Positions 8,455 through 17,100 of a DNA stretch of 64,000 nt are shown here, piece after piece. Position numbers and translations under genes: made by a program. How positions within the stretch are numbered: position 1 is the first letter of the stretch; every line of letters begins with the position of its first letter. The notes beneath the pieces were generated by a model. That model saw nothing but the letters and a program-made list of their open reading frames with translations, was not told the origin of the DNA and searched no databases. The DNA comes from Sediminicoccus sp. KRV36 (GTDB lineage Bacteria; Pseudomonadota; Alphaproteobacteria; Acetobacterales; Acetobacteraceae). The stretch lies in contig NZ_CP085081.1 of the NCBI RefSeq assembly GCF_023243115.1, forward strand, positions 1,550,001-1,614,000, written 5' to 3'.

Positions 8455-9480
8455 ATGCAGGTCATGCCGGAGGGGCTCCAGCGGGTCGGCGTGCTGTGTA
8501 GCGGCCCGGACATCCTGGCCGAGCATGGCGTGGATGCCGATGCCTTGGCGCGGGAACTGGGGCTGGACCCCGCCGCCCTGCGCAACCCGGATGCCTTCAT
8601 CCCCTACACCGCCATGGGCCGCTATGTGGAAGCCTGCGCCAGGCGCACCGGCCTCGCGCATTTCGGCCTGCTGGTGGGCCTGCGCGCCACGACCGCCGCC
8701 CTGGGCGTGGTGGGCGCGCTGATGCGCAACGCGCCGGACCTCGGCCGCGCCATGGCGGACCTGGTCACCCATCAGCCGCGCTATGTGCGCGGGGCCGCCA
8801 TTTTCCTGTTCCGGGCCGAGGCGGAGTTCATGTTCGGCTATGTGAGCTACCAGCCAGGCACGCCGGGACGGGACCAGATCCAGGCCGGCGCCCTGGCCGG
8901 CGGCATGCGCCTGGTGGCGGAGCTGACCGGCATCGCCCCGCGCGCGGTCATGCTCGCCCAGGCCGCCCCGGCCGATCCGGCGCTGCGCCAGCTTTACGCG
9001 CGATGCCTGGGCGCGCCGGTCCAGTTCGATTCCGAGATCTCGGCCCTCGCCTTCCCGCGTGCGCAGCTCCGCCTGCCCGTGATAGGCGCGGATCCGACGA
9101 AGCGGGCGGAGCTGGAGAAACTCATTCTCAACTACGCGCCCATGGGCGCCTTGCCGAGTTTCGCCCAGAGCGTGCGGCACGCGCTGGTGTCGCGCATCGC
9201 CTGGAACCGCTGCACCCTGGCCGAAACGGCGCGGCTGTTTGACCTTCACCCCAGGGCGATGGAGCGCCGGCTGCAGGCGGCCGGCACCAGCTTCGCCGCG
9301 CTGCGCGACGAAGCGCGGTTCGAAGTGTCATGCCAGCTGCTGAGTGCCACGGGGCTCAGCCTCGGGCGCATCGGCGCGGCGATCGGCTATGCCGAGCAGG
9401 CGGTCTTCAGCCGCGCCTTCCGGCGCTGGTCGGGCGTGGCCCCCAGCGCTTGGCGGCGGGCGAATGCGCTGCAAGGCTGA
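8455..9480 (+). CDS. AraC-family transcriptional regulator (arabinose-binding-like N domain)
   Basis: A cytoplasmic regulator of about 341 residues. The N-terminal two thirds match the AraC arabinose-binding/dimerisation type found in OruR- and ArgR-like regulators (VLCSGPDILAEHGVDADAL at the start; FGLLVGLRATTAALG; an RAEAEFMFGYVSY strand). The C-terminal 100 residues form the double helix-turn-helix, with TLAETARLFDLHPRAMERRL and the conserved IGYAEQAVFSRAFRRWSGVAPSAWR ending. The ATG at 8455 gives the usual family length and follows CAGGG; ATG 8464 is an alternative, and the frame open from 8359 would run across the inverted repeat. Its divergence from the sulfatase gene suggests it controls that locus, probably in response to a small molecule. 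Confidence 0.85.
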   Translation: MQVMPEGLQRVGVLCSGPDILAEHGVDADALARELGLDPAALRNPDAFIPYTAMGRYVEACARRTGLAHFGLLVGLRATTAALGVVGALMRNAPDLGRAMADLVTHQPRYVRGAAIFLFRAEAEFMFGYVSYQPGTPGRDQIQAGALAGGMRLVAELTGIAPRAVMLAQAAPADPALRQLYARCLGAPVQFDSEISALAFPRAQLRLPVIGADPTKRAELEKLILNYAPMGALPSFAQSVRHALVSRIAWNRCTLAETARLFDLHPRAMERRLQAAGTSFAALRDEARFEVSCQLLSATGLSLGRIGAAIGYAEQAVFSRAFRRWSGVAPSAWRRANALQG

Positions 9481-9503
9481 GCAAAGGCCAGGCCGGGCCA
9501 GTC

Positions 9504-10676
9504 TCAGGCGAGGATTTCCGCCATGTGCCGAGCGATCATCCCCTCCTCATCCGTCGGGACCACCCAGGCCGAAACGCGTGAGGCCTCGGCGCTGATCCGT
9601 TGCTGCCCCGCGGCATTGCGCGCCGCGTCCAGCGTGAGGCCGAGCCAGCCGCAGCCTGCCGCGACTTCCGCGCGCGTGCCCGCGTCATTCTCGCCGATGC
9701 CGGCGGTGAAGATCAGCCCGTCCAGCCCGCCCATGGCCGCCACGAGCGAGCCGATTTCGCGGATGATGCGATAGATGAACAGCGCCACCGCCTCGGCCGC
9801 ATGGGGATCGGCCGAGGCGCGCAGGGTCCGCATGTCGGAGGAAATGCCGGAAACGCCGAGCAAGCCGGATTCTTTGTAGATCAGGGCTTCCAGGGCGCGC
9901 GCATCCATCCCCTCCGTGTCCATCAGATGGATCAGCACGCCGGCATCCAGGGCACCGCAGCGCGTGCCCATCATCAGCCCATCGGCGGCGGTGAAGCCCA
10001 TGGTGCTGGCGACACTCTGTCCGTGGCGCATGGCGCAGAGGCTCGCACCATTGCCCAGATGCGCGACGATGACGCGCCCTTGCGCCAGCGCCGGGTCAAG
10101 CCTTTCCAGCTGCGTGGCGATGAACTCGTAGGAGAGGCCGTGAAAGCCGTAGCGGCGAATGCCCGCCTCGCTCATCCGGCGCGGCAGCGCGAAGGCCTGC
10201 GCCACCGGGGCCTGGCTGCGGTGGAACCCCGTGTCGAAACAGGCGATCTGCGGCAGCTCGGGGGTCAGCGCGGCCAGGGCGCGGATCGGCGCGAGGTTGT
10301 GCGGCTGGTGCAGCGGCGCCAGCGGTGAAAGTGCTGCCAGACGCTCCAGGATCGCGGGTGTCACGCGCACCGGCCCCGCGAATTCCAGCCCGCCATGCAC
10401 CACCCGGTGCCCGGCGGCGACCAATGCGGATCCGGCCAGGATATCGGGGCCGAGGGCCATCGTCTCCTGCATGGCGCGCGCGTGGTCGAAGCCTTCGGCC
10501 GGCCAGCGCCGCTCCAGCACGGTGTCACCCGCCGCATCGCGCAGGCGCAGATGCGGCGCGGTGCCGATGCCCTCGATCAGGCCGCGCCGTGCGGCGGCGA
10601 AGGGTGCTCGCGCCTCATGCAGCGCGAATTTGATGCTGGAGGAGCCGGCATTGAGCACGACGAAGGCCTGGCTCAT
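9504..10676 (-). CDS. ackA: Acetate/propionate kinase
   Basis: A 390-residue ASKHA-fold kinase interconverting acetyl phosphate plus ADP with acetate plus ATP. Family motifs are all present: VVLNAGSSSIKF at residues 6-17, HRVVHGG near 88, CFDTGFH near 145, HGLSYEF, the phosphate loop HLGNGASLCA, GTRCGALDAG with the catalytic Arg, FTAGIGENDAG near 325 and TDEEGMIAR close to the end. It follows the phosphotransacetylase gene by three bases. Together they form the Pta-AckA pair, here within a larger operon with fabI and a DUF3141 gene, an arrangement seen in other proteobacteria and thought to link acyl-CoA and acyl-phosphate pools. Confidence 0.95.
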   Translation of the reverse strand: MSQAFVVLNAGSSSIKFALHEARAPFAAARRGLIEGIGTAPHLRLRDAAGDTVLERRWPAEGFDHARAMQETMALGPDILAGSALVAAGHRVVHGGLEFAGPVRVTPAILERLAALSPLAPLHQPHNLAPIRALAALTPELPQIACFDTGFHRSQAPVAQAFALPRRMSEAGIRRYGFHGLSYEFIATQLERLDPALAQGRVIVAHLGNGASLCAMRHGQSVASTMGFTAADGLMMGTRCGALDAGVLIHLMDTEGMDARALEALIYKESGLLGVSGISSDMRTLRASADPHAAEAVALFIYRIIREIGSLVAAMGGLDGLIFTAGIGENDAGTRAEVAAGCGWLGLTLDAARNAAGQQRISAEASRVSAWVVPTDEEGMIARHMAEILA

Positions 10677-10679
10677 CTC

Positions 10680-11612
10680 TCATGGCCCCGCGGCACGGAC
10701 CGGATCGGCCCGCCGCGCCGCCGCGACCAGTGCCGCGATGGCGCAGGAGGCGATGCGCGTCGTCAGGCTGTCCGCGCGGCTGGTCAGGATGATCGGCACG
10801 CGGGCGCCGAGCACGATGCCGGCGGCCGAGGCTCCGGCCAGGAAGGTCAGGCTCTTGGCCAGCATGTTGCCCGCCTCCAGATCCGGCACGATCAGCACAT
10901 TGGCCCGCCCGGCCACGGGCGAGACGATCTTCTTGATCGCCGCTGCCGCCGGATCAATCGCATTGTCCAGCGCCAGCGGGCCATCGAGCACGGCGCCGGT
11001 GATCTGCCCGCGATCGGCCATCTTGCACAGGGCCGCGGCCTCGATCGTGCTGGGCACGGCCGGATTCACCGTCTCCATTGCCGAAAGGATCGCGACCCGC
11101 ACCTGCTGGAATTTCAACGCATGGCCGAGGTCGATCGCGTTCTGCACGATGTCCATCTTCTCGGCCAGGCTGGGGGCGATGTTCACGGCCGCATCGCTGA
11201 TGATCAGCGCATCCGCATGGCCCGGCACATCCATCACGAAACAGTGGCTGACGCGCCGCTTGGTGCGCAGCCCATCGCGCGCCACCACGGGGCGCATCAG
11301 CTCATCCGTGTGCAGGCTGCCCTTCATCAGGGCATCGCAGCGGCCCTCGCGCACCAGCGCCACGGCCATCTCGGCCGAGGCGTCGCTATGGGGCGCGTCC
11401 AGGATCTCCACCGCGCCGAGCGCGATGCCGGCGGCCTCGGCCACGGCCAGGATCTTGGCGCGGGGGCCGACGAGGATGGGCGTGATGATGCCGGCCTGCA
11501 TCGCTGCCATCGCACTCTCCAGCGATGTCGCATCGCAGGGGTGTGCCACGGCGACGCTGGTGGGCGGCAGATCGGCGCAGGCGGCAATCAGGCGGTCATA
11601 GCGGGAGGTCAT
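10680..11612 (-). CDS. Phosphate acetyl/butyryltransferase (short form)
   Basis: A 310-residue enzyme of the PTA/PTB family that transfers an acyl group between CoA and phosphate. Visible motifs are VAVAHPCDATSLESAMAAM near the N terminus, DALMKGSLHTDELMRPVV, RVSHCFVMDVPGHADALIISDAAVNIAPSL and GPLALDNAID, all typical of the short catalytic-domain-only form. There is no CobB/DRTGG N-terminal regulatory domain and no hydratase domain. The start at 11612 was chosen because residues upstream in the frame are an antisense shadow of fabI. It is 67 bases downstream of fabI and 3 bases upstream of ackA. Whether the preferred acyl group is acetyl, propionyl or butyryl cannot be told from sequence by eye. 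Confidence 0.9.
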   Translation of the reverse strand: MTSRYDRLIAACADLPPTSVAVAHPCDATSLESAMAAMQAGIITPILVGPRAKILAVAEAAGIALGAVEILDAPHSDASAEMAVALVREGRCDALMKGSLHTDELMRPVVARDGLRTKRRVSHCFVMDVPGHADALIISDAAVNIAPSLAEKMDIVQNAIDLGHALKFQQVRVAILSAMETVNPAVPSTIEAAALCKMADRGQITGAVLDGPLALDNAIDPAAAAIKKIVSPVAGRANVLIVPDLEAGNMLAKSLTFLAGASAAGIVLGARVPIILTSRADSLTTRIASCAIAALVAAARRADPVRAAGP

Positions 11613-11679
11613 GCACGGTCTCCATGGCCGGATGAGCGGCCTGGCCCATTTGGCTGCGCATCGGCCGGTTTCGCTGGCG

Positions 11680-12459
11680 TCATGCGACGATATTCGCGCC
11701 GCCATCCACATAGATGGTGCCGCCCGTGACGTGCCGCGCGAAGGGTGTGGCCAGATAGGCGCAGGTGAATCCGACATCCATGATGTCGGCCAGGGCGCCG
11801 AGGGGTGCGCGCTCCGCCGCCTCGACCAGCAGCAGGTCGAAATCCTTGAGGCCCGAGGCCGCGCGCGTCTTGAGCGGCCCGGGCGAAATCGCGTGCACGC
11901 GGATCCCCTGCGGCCCCAGCTCATGCGCGAGGTACCGGCAGGAGGCTTCCAGCGCCGCCTTCACCGGGCCCATCACATTGTAGTTGGGCACGACGCGCGT
12001 GGCGCCGTAATAGCTCATCGCGAACATGGAGCCGCCCCTGGTCATCAAGGGTGCGGCCAGCTTGGCCATCCGCACGAAGGAATGGCAGGAGATGTCCATC
12101 GCCTTCGCGAAGCCCTCGGCCGAGCAGTTCAGCAAGCCGCCCTGCAGATCCTCCTTCGGCGCGAAGGCAATGGAATGCACGAGGATATCGAGGCTGCCCC
12201 AGCGCTGCCGCACCGCATCAAAGACGGCCTCCAGCTGGTCAGGCTCCGAGACATCGAGAGGGGCGAAGATCTCGGCCCCCAATTCCTCGGCGACCGGTGC
12301 CACGTGGCGTTTGGCCTTTTCGTTCAGATAGGTCAGCGCGATGCTGGCGCCGGCCTGGTGAAAGGCCTTGGCGCAGCCATAGGCGATGGAACTGTCATTG
12401 GCGACGCCGACGACGAGCGCCTTCATGCCGCTGAGGACGGGGCTGACGGGCTGTTCCAT
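11680..12459 (-). CDS. fabI: Enoyl-ACP reductase, FabI type
   Basis: A 259-residue short-chain dehydrogenase of the FabI type, reducing enoyl-ACP with NAD(P)H in fatty-acid elongation. The divergent nucleotide motif GVANDSSIAYGCAKAF (residues 18-33) is diagnostic for FabI, as is the catalytic Tyr150...Tyr160-x6-Lys167 arrangement (SYYGATRVVPNYNVMGPVK). The C-terminal VTGGTIYVDGGANI motif is present. Its ATG overlaps the stop of the DUF3141 gene by one base (TGATG), implying translational coupling. Since it is embedded with pta, ackA and a PhaC-like gene, it may be a second, specialised copy rather than the housekeeping reductase. Confidence 0.93.
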   Translation of the reverse strand: MEQPVSPVLSGMKALVVGVANDSSIAYGCAKAFHQAGASIALTYLNEKAKRHVAPVAEELGAEIFAPLDVSEPDQLEAVFDAVRQRWGSLDILVHSIAFAPKEDLQGGLLNCSAEGFAKAMDISCHSFVRMAKLAAPLMTRGGSMFAMSYYGATRVVPNYNVMGPVKAALEASCRYLAHELGPQGIRVHAISPGPLKTRAASGLKDFDLLLVEAAERAPLGALADIMDVGFTCAYLATPFARHVTGGTIYVDGGANIVA

Positions 12460-15161
12460 CAGCGGCGGCCGGCGCGGGGCTTGGCCGGGGCAGCGCGCTT
12501 GCTGGCGGGCTTGGGCTGCGCCGGCGCGACTGGGGCGGGCGGCTTGGATGCCGGGCGCTTCGGCGCCACGGGTTTCGAAGCGGCCGCCTTCACCGCCACG
12601 GGCTTTGGCGCGGCCACCTTCGGCAGCGAAGGCTTTGCCGCGGGCGCCTTCGGCACCACAGGCTTTGAAGCGGGCGCCTTCGGCACCACGGGCTCCGGCA
12701 CGGGCACCTTCGGCAGCGAAGGCTTTGCCGCGGGCGCCTTCGGCACCACGGGCTTTGAAGCGGGCGCCTTCGGCACCACGGCCCTCGGCGCGCTGGGCTT
12801 CGCTACGGCCGCCTTCGCCACGGCCAGCGGCGCCGCGGGGGCTTCCGACACGGACCCCATCGCCCTGGCCAGTGGCCGGGCGCGAAGAATCGGCGCTTCC
12901 ACCACCGGCGGTGCTTCGATCACGCGCGGCGCCTCGGCCTTTGGCGGGATGCCGAACAGACCGGCCAGTTCATCCAGCCGCGCCTGCCCCGCCTCGGAAA
13001 GCGCCCCTTGCGCCAGGACCACCTCGCGCAGCGCGGCAAAGCCCTTGCTCCGGGCGGCGTTATCCTCGGGCAGCATGGCCGGAATGGCGGCGATGGCGCG
13101 CGCCTCCTCCTGCCGCAGCAGCAGCGCCTGGCTGCGCACCGCATCGCGGAATTGCGGCAGGGTGAGGCGCGCCTCCCGCGGTTGAGCGAGGCGCATCGTC
13201 TCGATCACGCTGGCCGAGCGTTCATCGAAGCGCCGCTCGGCGCGCAGGATGTAGATCAGGCCACGCAGCAGCGCCTCGCGCAGGCCGCCTTGGGCCAGGT
13301 TGCGTTCCAGCGCCACGGCGGCCTCGGCGGCGGCGGCATCGCGCAGCAGGTCGCGCGGCTCGCGCCGGCCTGGCGTGGGTCCCGCCGCGCCGAGCCCCAC
13401 CAGCGTCTGCACGAGGGGAGAGCCATAGGTGGCGAGGAACATCGCCTCCATCATCATGTCCCGCGAGTCGCGATACGCGTTCAGCAGCGTCACCATGCCG
13501 GTGGAGAACTGGCGCTCCAGCCAGAGGAAGGGGTTGTCCTCGCCCACTGGCCGGCGATCCTGGCGAACGGCCTCGGCCATCGCCGGAATGGCGGCGAGCA
13601 TGGGGTTCTTGCTGGCAAACATCTCGAAGCGCAGGCGGTTCGGGTGGGTCTTGCGCAGGAATTCCGCTGATTCCGCGCTGCTCATCGCGCGCACCACGGG
13701 GGCCAGGAATTGCTGATACAGCCCGCGATTGATCTCGGAGACGCGCGCCACCGTCTCGAAGCGGCGCTCATCGGCCGGGCTGTTGCCGCCCAGGGCGCGG
13801 ATGTCGTCGAGGCCGCGCGGCTCCAGGTGGAACAGGTATTTGCCGTGGATCAGCTCGGGGTGGGCCGTGCCCTCGGCCACCTCGGTGATCACCGCCTCAT
13901 AGAGCCCGGGCGGCAGCATTTCGATCATGTCCATGCAGTTGGTGAATTCGCCGTGTTCCTTCGACGCCACCTTGCCCGAGACGAAGATGCCCAGATGGCC
14001 GATCGTCTGATGCACCGTGTAGATGACGGTCTGCCCGGCGCCGAGCATCTGCGCATCCGTCGCGTAGAGATCCGTCAGCCAGCCCAGCGCCTGCTGCGGC
14101 GGCGTGATGTCATCCCCCCAGGAGCAAAAGACGATGATGGGCGAGGTGATGTTGCGCAGATCCATCCGCGTGCCGTCGCGCGTCGTCATGGCGCCGGCGG
14201 AGAGCTTGTTGCCGATGAACAGCTCATCCACGATGAACTGCATCTCGGTGGCGTTGAGCGTGACGGGATTGCCCCACCAGGTCTCGAAATCGAGGAAGCG
14301 CGCGGCCTCCGTGTCCACCTTGGAATAGACGTTGTAGAGCTTGGTCCAATGCGTGTTGGAGGGGTTGAGGCTCTCGAAATTGGCGATGAGATGCGCGCCG
14401 TCGAAGGTGCCATGGCCCATGTCGCCCGTCATCGCCGTCAGCCAGGACCCGCCCAGCAGGCCGCCGGTGTAGCGCATCGGGTTCTTGCCGCGCACGCCCG
14501 CCCAATAGGAGAGCGGCGCACCGGCCAGCAGGATCGGCCCCGGAAGCTCCGGATGGATCGCCGACATCATCATGATCTGCCAGCCGGCCTGGCAATTGCC
14601 GATCAGGCAGGGGCGGCTTTCGGCATCGGGGTGGCGGGCGATCACGGCCTGCACGAAATGCGCCTCGGCCTCGCAGACATCCTCGATGGTCTGGCCGGGC
14701 ATGGCTTCGGGGAGGAAGCCCACGAAATAGCAGGGATGGCCGGCCGCAATGGCGACGCCGATCTCGCTCTCCTGCTTCATCCCGCCAATGCCGGGGCCAT
14801 GGCCGGCGCGGGGGTCGAAGACGATGAAGGGGCGCTTGCCGGGGTCGGTCGCGATACCGGCCGGCGGGACGATACGCACCAGCCCGTAATTCACCGGCCG
14901 CGGGAGGCTGCGCCCATCCAGCAGCAGCTCGACCTCGAAGCTGAGCACGTTGGGGGCCACGCTCTGGCTGCGGGTGATCTGCGTGTCACCGCGCTGGCGC
15001 AGCGCATCGAGCAGCAGGATGCTGCGCTGTGCCGCATCCAGCCAGTATTCCTGGATCGCGCCGAAGGGCCAGAAAATCGGTGCGGCAGAGGGCTGCTCGG
15101 CCGAAGGGAAGGGCAGGTGGGGCAGCGCCCAGCGCCTGGGTGAGGAAAGATCATCCGCCAT
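12459..15161 (-). CDS. DUF3141 protein: PhaC-like alpha/beta hydrolase with a Lys/Pro/Ala tail
   Basis: A 900-residue protein whose first 600 residues look like the polyhydroxyalkanoate-synthase branch of alpha/beta hydrolases. The nucleophile-elbow motif is LIGNCQAGW with Cys190. An acid-bearing FCSWGDDITPPQQALGWL loop and a histidine loop TIGHLGIFVSG complete the usual PhaC triad order Cys-Asp-His. The last 130 residues are a low-complexity tail of PKAPASKPVV-like units, strongly basic and resembling histone H1 or the PhaF/AlgP tails. It heads the operon DUF3141-fabI-pta-ackA, behind a CAGGAG ribosome site. The DUF3141 family is known from this gene neighbourhood, but its enzymatic reaction has not, to my knowledge, been established. 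Confidence 0.85.
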   Translation of the reverse strand: MADDLSSPRRWALPHLPFPSAEQPSAAPIFWPFGAIQEYWLDAAQRSILLLDALRQRGDTQITRSQSVAPNVLSFEVELLLDGRSLPRPVNYGLVRIVPPAGIATDPGKRPFIVFDPRAGHGPGIGGMKQESEIGVAIAAGHPCYFVGFLPEAMPGQTIEDVCEAEAHFVQAVIARHPDAESRPCLIGNCQAGWQIMMMSAIHPELPGPILLAGAPLSYWAGVRGKNPMRYTGGLLGGSWLTAMTGDMGHGTFDGAHLIANFESLNPSNTHWTKLYNVYSKVDTEAARFLDFETWWGNPVTLNATEMQFIVDELFIGNKLSAGAMTTRDGTRMDLRNITSPIIVFCSWGDDITPPQQALGWLTDLYATDAQMLGAGQTVIYTVHQTIGHLGIFVSGKVASKEHGEFTNCMDMIEMLPPGLYEAVITEVAEGTAHPELIHGKYLFHLEPRGLDDIRALGGNSPADERRFETVARVSEINRGLYQQFLAPVVRAMSSAESAEFLRKTHPNRLRFEMFASKNPMLAAIPAMAEAVRQDRRPVGEDNPFLWLERQFSTGMVTLLNAYRDSRDMMMEAMFLATYGSPLVQTLVGLGAAGPTPGRREPRDLLRDAAAAEAAVALERNLAQGGLREALLRGLIYILRAERRFDERSASVIETMRLAQPREARLTLPQFRDAVRSQALLLRQEEARAIAAIPAMLPEDNAARSKGFAALREVVLAQGALSEAGQARLDELAGLFGIPPKAEAPRVIEAPPVVEAPILRARPLARAMGSVSEAPAAPLAVAKAAVAKPSAPRAVVPKAPASKPVVPKAPAAKPSLPKVPVPEPVVPKAPASKPVVPKAPAAKPSLPKVAAPKPVAVKAAASKPVAPKRPASKPPAPVAPAQPKPASKRAAPAKPRAGRR
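12616..12795 (-). repeat. 90-bp tandem repeat, two copies, inside the DUF3141 gene
   Basis: Two consecutive 90-base units (12616-12705 and 12706-12795) differ at only a few positions, and each is built of roughly 30-base subunits. In frame they encode two 30-residue blocks of the PKAPASKP/VVPKAPAAKPSLPK type in the basic tail. The near identity at the DNA level points to recent expansion by slippage or unequal crossing-over. Confidence 0.85.
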
Positions 15162-15265
15162 GGTGCACTCCTGCGACAGCCCTGCCTCGGGCCGTAGCGC
15201 AGGGTTCTCGCGCAGTCCTTGATGCAGTGCAACAAGAACCGGTCAGGGCGGCCTTGGCGCCCCTG

Positions 15266-15757
15266 TCAGCCGTGCTGTTCGGGTGCCGCTGCGCTGTTGA
15301 GCTGGATGTAGTTCTCGATGCCCATCTGCCGGATCATCTCGAACTGGGTTTCCAGGAAATCCTCATGCTCTTCCTCATTGGCGAGGATGGCCTTCAGAAG
15401 ATCCCGGCTGACGTAGTCGCGGATGCCTTCGCAATGGGCGATGCCGTCGCGCAGGTCGGCCAGCGCCTTGACTTCCAGCTTGAGGTCGCATTCCAGCACC
15501 TCCTGCACATTCTGCCCGATCAGGATCGGGTTGAGGCGCTGCACATTGGGCAGGCCATTGAGGTAGAGGATCCGCTTGATGAGGTCATCGGCGTGCTTCA
15601 TCTCCTCGATGCTCTCAGCATATTCGTGCTTGGCGAGCTTCGTCACACCCCAGTCATCCAGCATGCGGGCGTGCAGGAAATACTGGTTGATGGCCGTCAG
15701 CTCGTTGGTGAGCTGGATGTTGAGGTGCTCCAGCACTTTCGCATCGCCCTTGGGCAT
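15266..15757 (-). CDS. bfr: Bacterioferritin
   Basis: A 163-residue four-helix ferritin that stores ferric iron in a 24-mer shell. Ferroxidase ligands are visible at Glu19 (LTNELTAINQYF), Glu52 and His55 (SIEEMKHAD), the Glu of VLECDLKLE and the Glu/His of NEEEHEDFLE. Met53 in the same EEMKH motif is the position that ligates the intersubunit haem in true bacterioferritins. It is the last gene of the operon ferric-binding protein-bfd-bfr, 21 bases after bfd, and should share the Fur-like control region at 17022-17065. Confidence 0.95.
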   Translation of the reverse strand: MPKGDAKVLEHLNIQLTNELTAINQYFLHARMLDDWGVTKLAKHEYAESIEEMKHADDLIKRILYLNGLPNVQRLNPILIGQNVQEVLECDLKLEVKALADLRDGIAHCEGIRDYVSRDLLKAILANEEEHEDFLETQFEMIRQMGIENYIQLNSAAAPEQHG

Positions 15758-15778
15758 GGGACGTGGCTCCTTGCGTGA

Positions 15779-15949
15779 TCAGGCCTTCCCTGGGACGTCC
15801 CTGAGAATTTGCAGCACGGTCGGCGCGCAATTGCCGCATTGGGCCCGCCCGCCGCAGCAGGCGTACACCTCCTGCGGGCGGGATGCACCCTGCGCGATGG
15901 CGCGGCGCACATCGCCATCGCTCATGGCGTTGCAAAGGCAGATGACCAT
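15779..15949 (-). CDS. bfd: Bacterioferritin-associated ferredoxin
   Basis: A small 56-residue protein starting MVICLCNAMSDGD, with the [2Fe-2S] ligand pattern CxC (Cys4, Cys6) and CGNC (Cys38, Cys41), plus two further cysteines (CC) at 31-32. This is the Bfd fold, which docks on bacterioferritin and passes electrons to the stored ferric core so that iron can be released. It lies between the ferric-binding protein gene (8 bases away) and bfr (21 bases away). The CDS is short and overlain by longer shadow frames, so it is easily missed by length-based gene callers. Confidence 0.9.
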   Translation of the reverse strand: MVICLCNAMSDGDVRRAIAQGASRPQEVYACCGGRAQCGNCAPTVLQILRDVPGKA

Positions 15950-15957
15950 GGCCGGGC

Positions 15958-16980
15958 TCAGCGCCAGCCGGCGCGCTGCATCAGGCGCAGCGCCTCGGGC
16001 GAATTGGCCAGCAGCTTCGGCCCGTCCGGCGCTTCCTCACGGAAGCCGCCGAGGCTTTGCAGGAAGGGGTGGACATCGGCATCCGTGACGGCCGGGTATT
16101 CCATATTGCCCAGCGCGAAGATGCGCTGTGCCGCGGGCGTCGTCATGAATTCCAGGAAGCGCACCGCGGCCGCACGGTTGGGGGCGGTCTTGACCAGCGC
16201 GGCACCCGAGATGTTCACATGCGTGCCCCGGTCCGCCTGGTTCGGGAACACCACCGCGACGCGCGCCGCCGCCTCACGATCCTCGGCGCGCTGCGAGATG
16301 GCCAGCAGGCCGAGATAGTAGGTGTTGGCGACCGCGATGCGGCCCTGGCCGGCCAGCATGGCGCGGATCTGGTCGGTATCGCCGCCGGAGGGCGGGCGGG
16401 CCAGGTTCGCCGCGATGCCACGCGCCCAGGCCTCGGTCGCTTCCGCGCCATCGGCGGCCAGCACGCTGGCGGCGAGCGCGACATTGTAGCCATTGCCGGA
16501 GGAGCGGATCAGCAGCTGCCCCCGGTGGCGCGGCGCCGCCAGGTCCTCATAGCGGGCGATGCCCTCGGGCGCGCCCAGTGCACGGTCGAACATGATAATG
16601 CGCGCGCGCCGTGAGACGGCCATCCAATGCCCGCCCGCGCCGCGCAGGGCGGCTGGGATCCGGGCCTCGATCACGGCCGAGCCGATGGGCTGCGTCAGGC
16701 CCATCTCCTGGGCGCGCGCCAGGCGGCTGGCATCCACGGTGATGATCACATCGGCCGGGCTGTTGGCGCCTTCGGCACGGACGCGTTCCAGCAGCTGGTC
16801 CGCATTCGCCTCGATCACCCGGACGCGGATGCCGCTCTCCTGGGTGAAGGCGTCATAGAGCTGGCGGTCGCTGTCATAGTGGCGGGAGGAATAGAGGCTC
16901 ACGACCCGTTCCTGGGCGCGCAGGATGCGCGGCGCGAGGAGGGTGGCGGTGGCAGCGGTCAGAATCTGGCGGCGGTTCAT
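15958..16980 (-). CDS. Periplasmic Fe(III)-binding protein of an ABC transporter
   Basis: A 340-residue FbpA/FutA/AfuA-type solute-binding protein. It has a Tat-like or Sec signal (MNRRQILTAATATLLAPRIL, cleavage at RAQ) and the N-terminal strand VVSLYSSRHYDSDRQLYDAF that marks the ferric-binding class, where a tyrosine in the YSSRHYD motif contributes to the metal site. Later motifs include PADVIITVDASRLARAQ and GNMEYPAVTDADVHPFL near the C terminus. The start at 16980 begins the signal peptide behind AGGGAC; the longer frame crosses the Fur-like palindrome. The cognate permease is probably the one at 22345-24006; no ATPase gene is in the window. It heads the iron operon with bfd and bfr. Confidence 0.9.
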   Translation of the reverse strand: MNRRQILTAATATLLAPRILRAQERVVSLYSSRHYDSDRQLYDAFTQESGIRVRVIEANADQLLERVRAEGANSPADVIITVDASRLARAQEMGLTQPIGSAVIEARIPAALRGAGGHWMAVSRRARIIMFDRALGAPEGIARYEDLAAPRHRGQLLIRSSGNGYNVALAASVLAADGAEATEAWARGIAANLARPPSGGDTDQIRAMLAGQGRIAVANTYYLGLLAISQRAEDREAAARVAVVFPNQADRGTHVNISGAALVKTAPNRAAAVRFLEFMTTPAAQRIFALGNMEYPAVTDADVHPFLQSLGGFREEAPDGPKLLANSPEALRLMQRAGWR

Positions 16981-17021
16981 GGGCGTCCCTGTTGGGCTGA
17001 TCGGTCGGCAAGAGTTAGCGC

Positions 17022-17065
17022 GATTGAGAACCATTCGCAAGTGTAGCTGCGAATGGTTCTCAATC
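17022..17065. promoter_or_regulatory. Perfect 18-bp inverted repeat, Fur-like double operator
   Basis: Arms at 17022-17039 and 17048-17065 are perfect reverse complements around the 8-base spacer AGTGTAGC. The core TGAGAACCATTCGCA (17025-17039) is itself a degenerate 7-1-7 palindrome of the kind bound by Fur, and its mirror TGCGAATGGTTCTCA occupies the other arm, so the element can be read as two overlapping Fur boxes. It sits 42 bases upstream of the ferric-binding protein ATG, the expected place for iron-dependent repression of fbp-bfd-bfr. Confidence 0.8.
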
Positions 17066-17100
17066 TTTGGCCGATCAGGGCCGACGCGCCTTGATCCTGC

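Noticed and set aside
12600..12800. Regular repeats that at first sight resemble a CRISPR array
   Set aside because: The units are contiguous, coding in frame, and have no unique spacers; they are a protein repeat in the DUF3141 tail.
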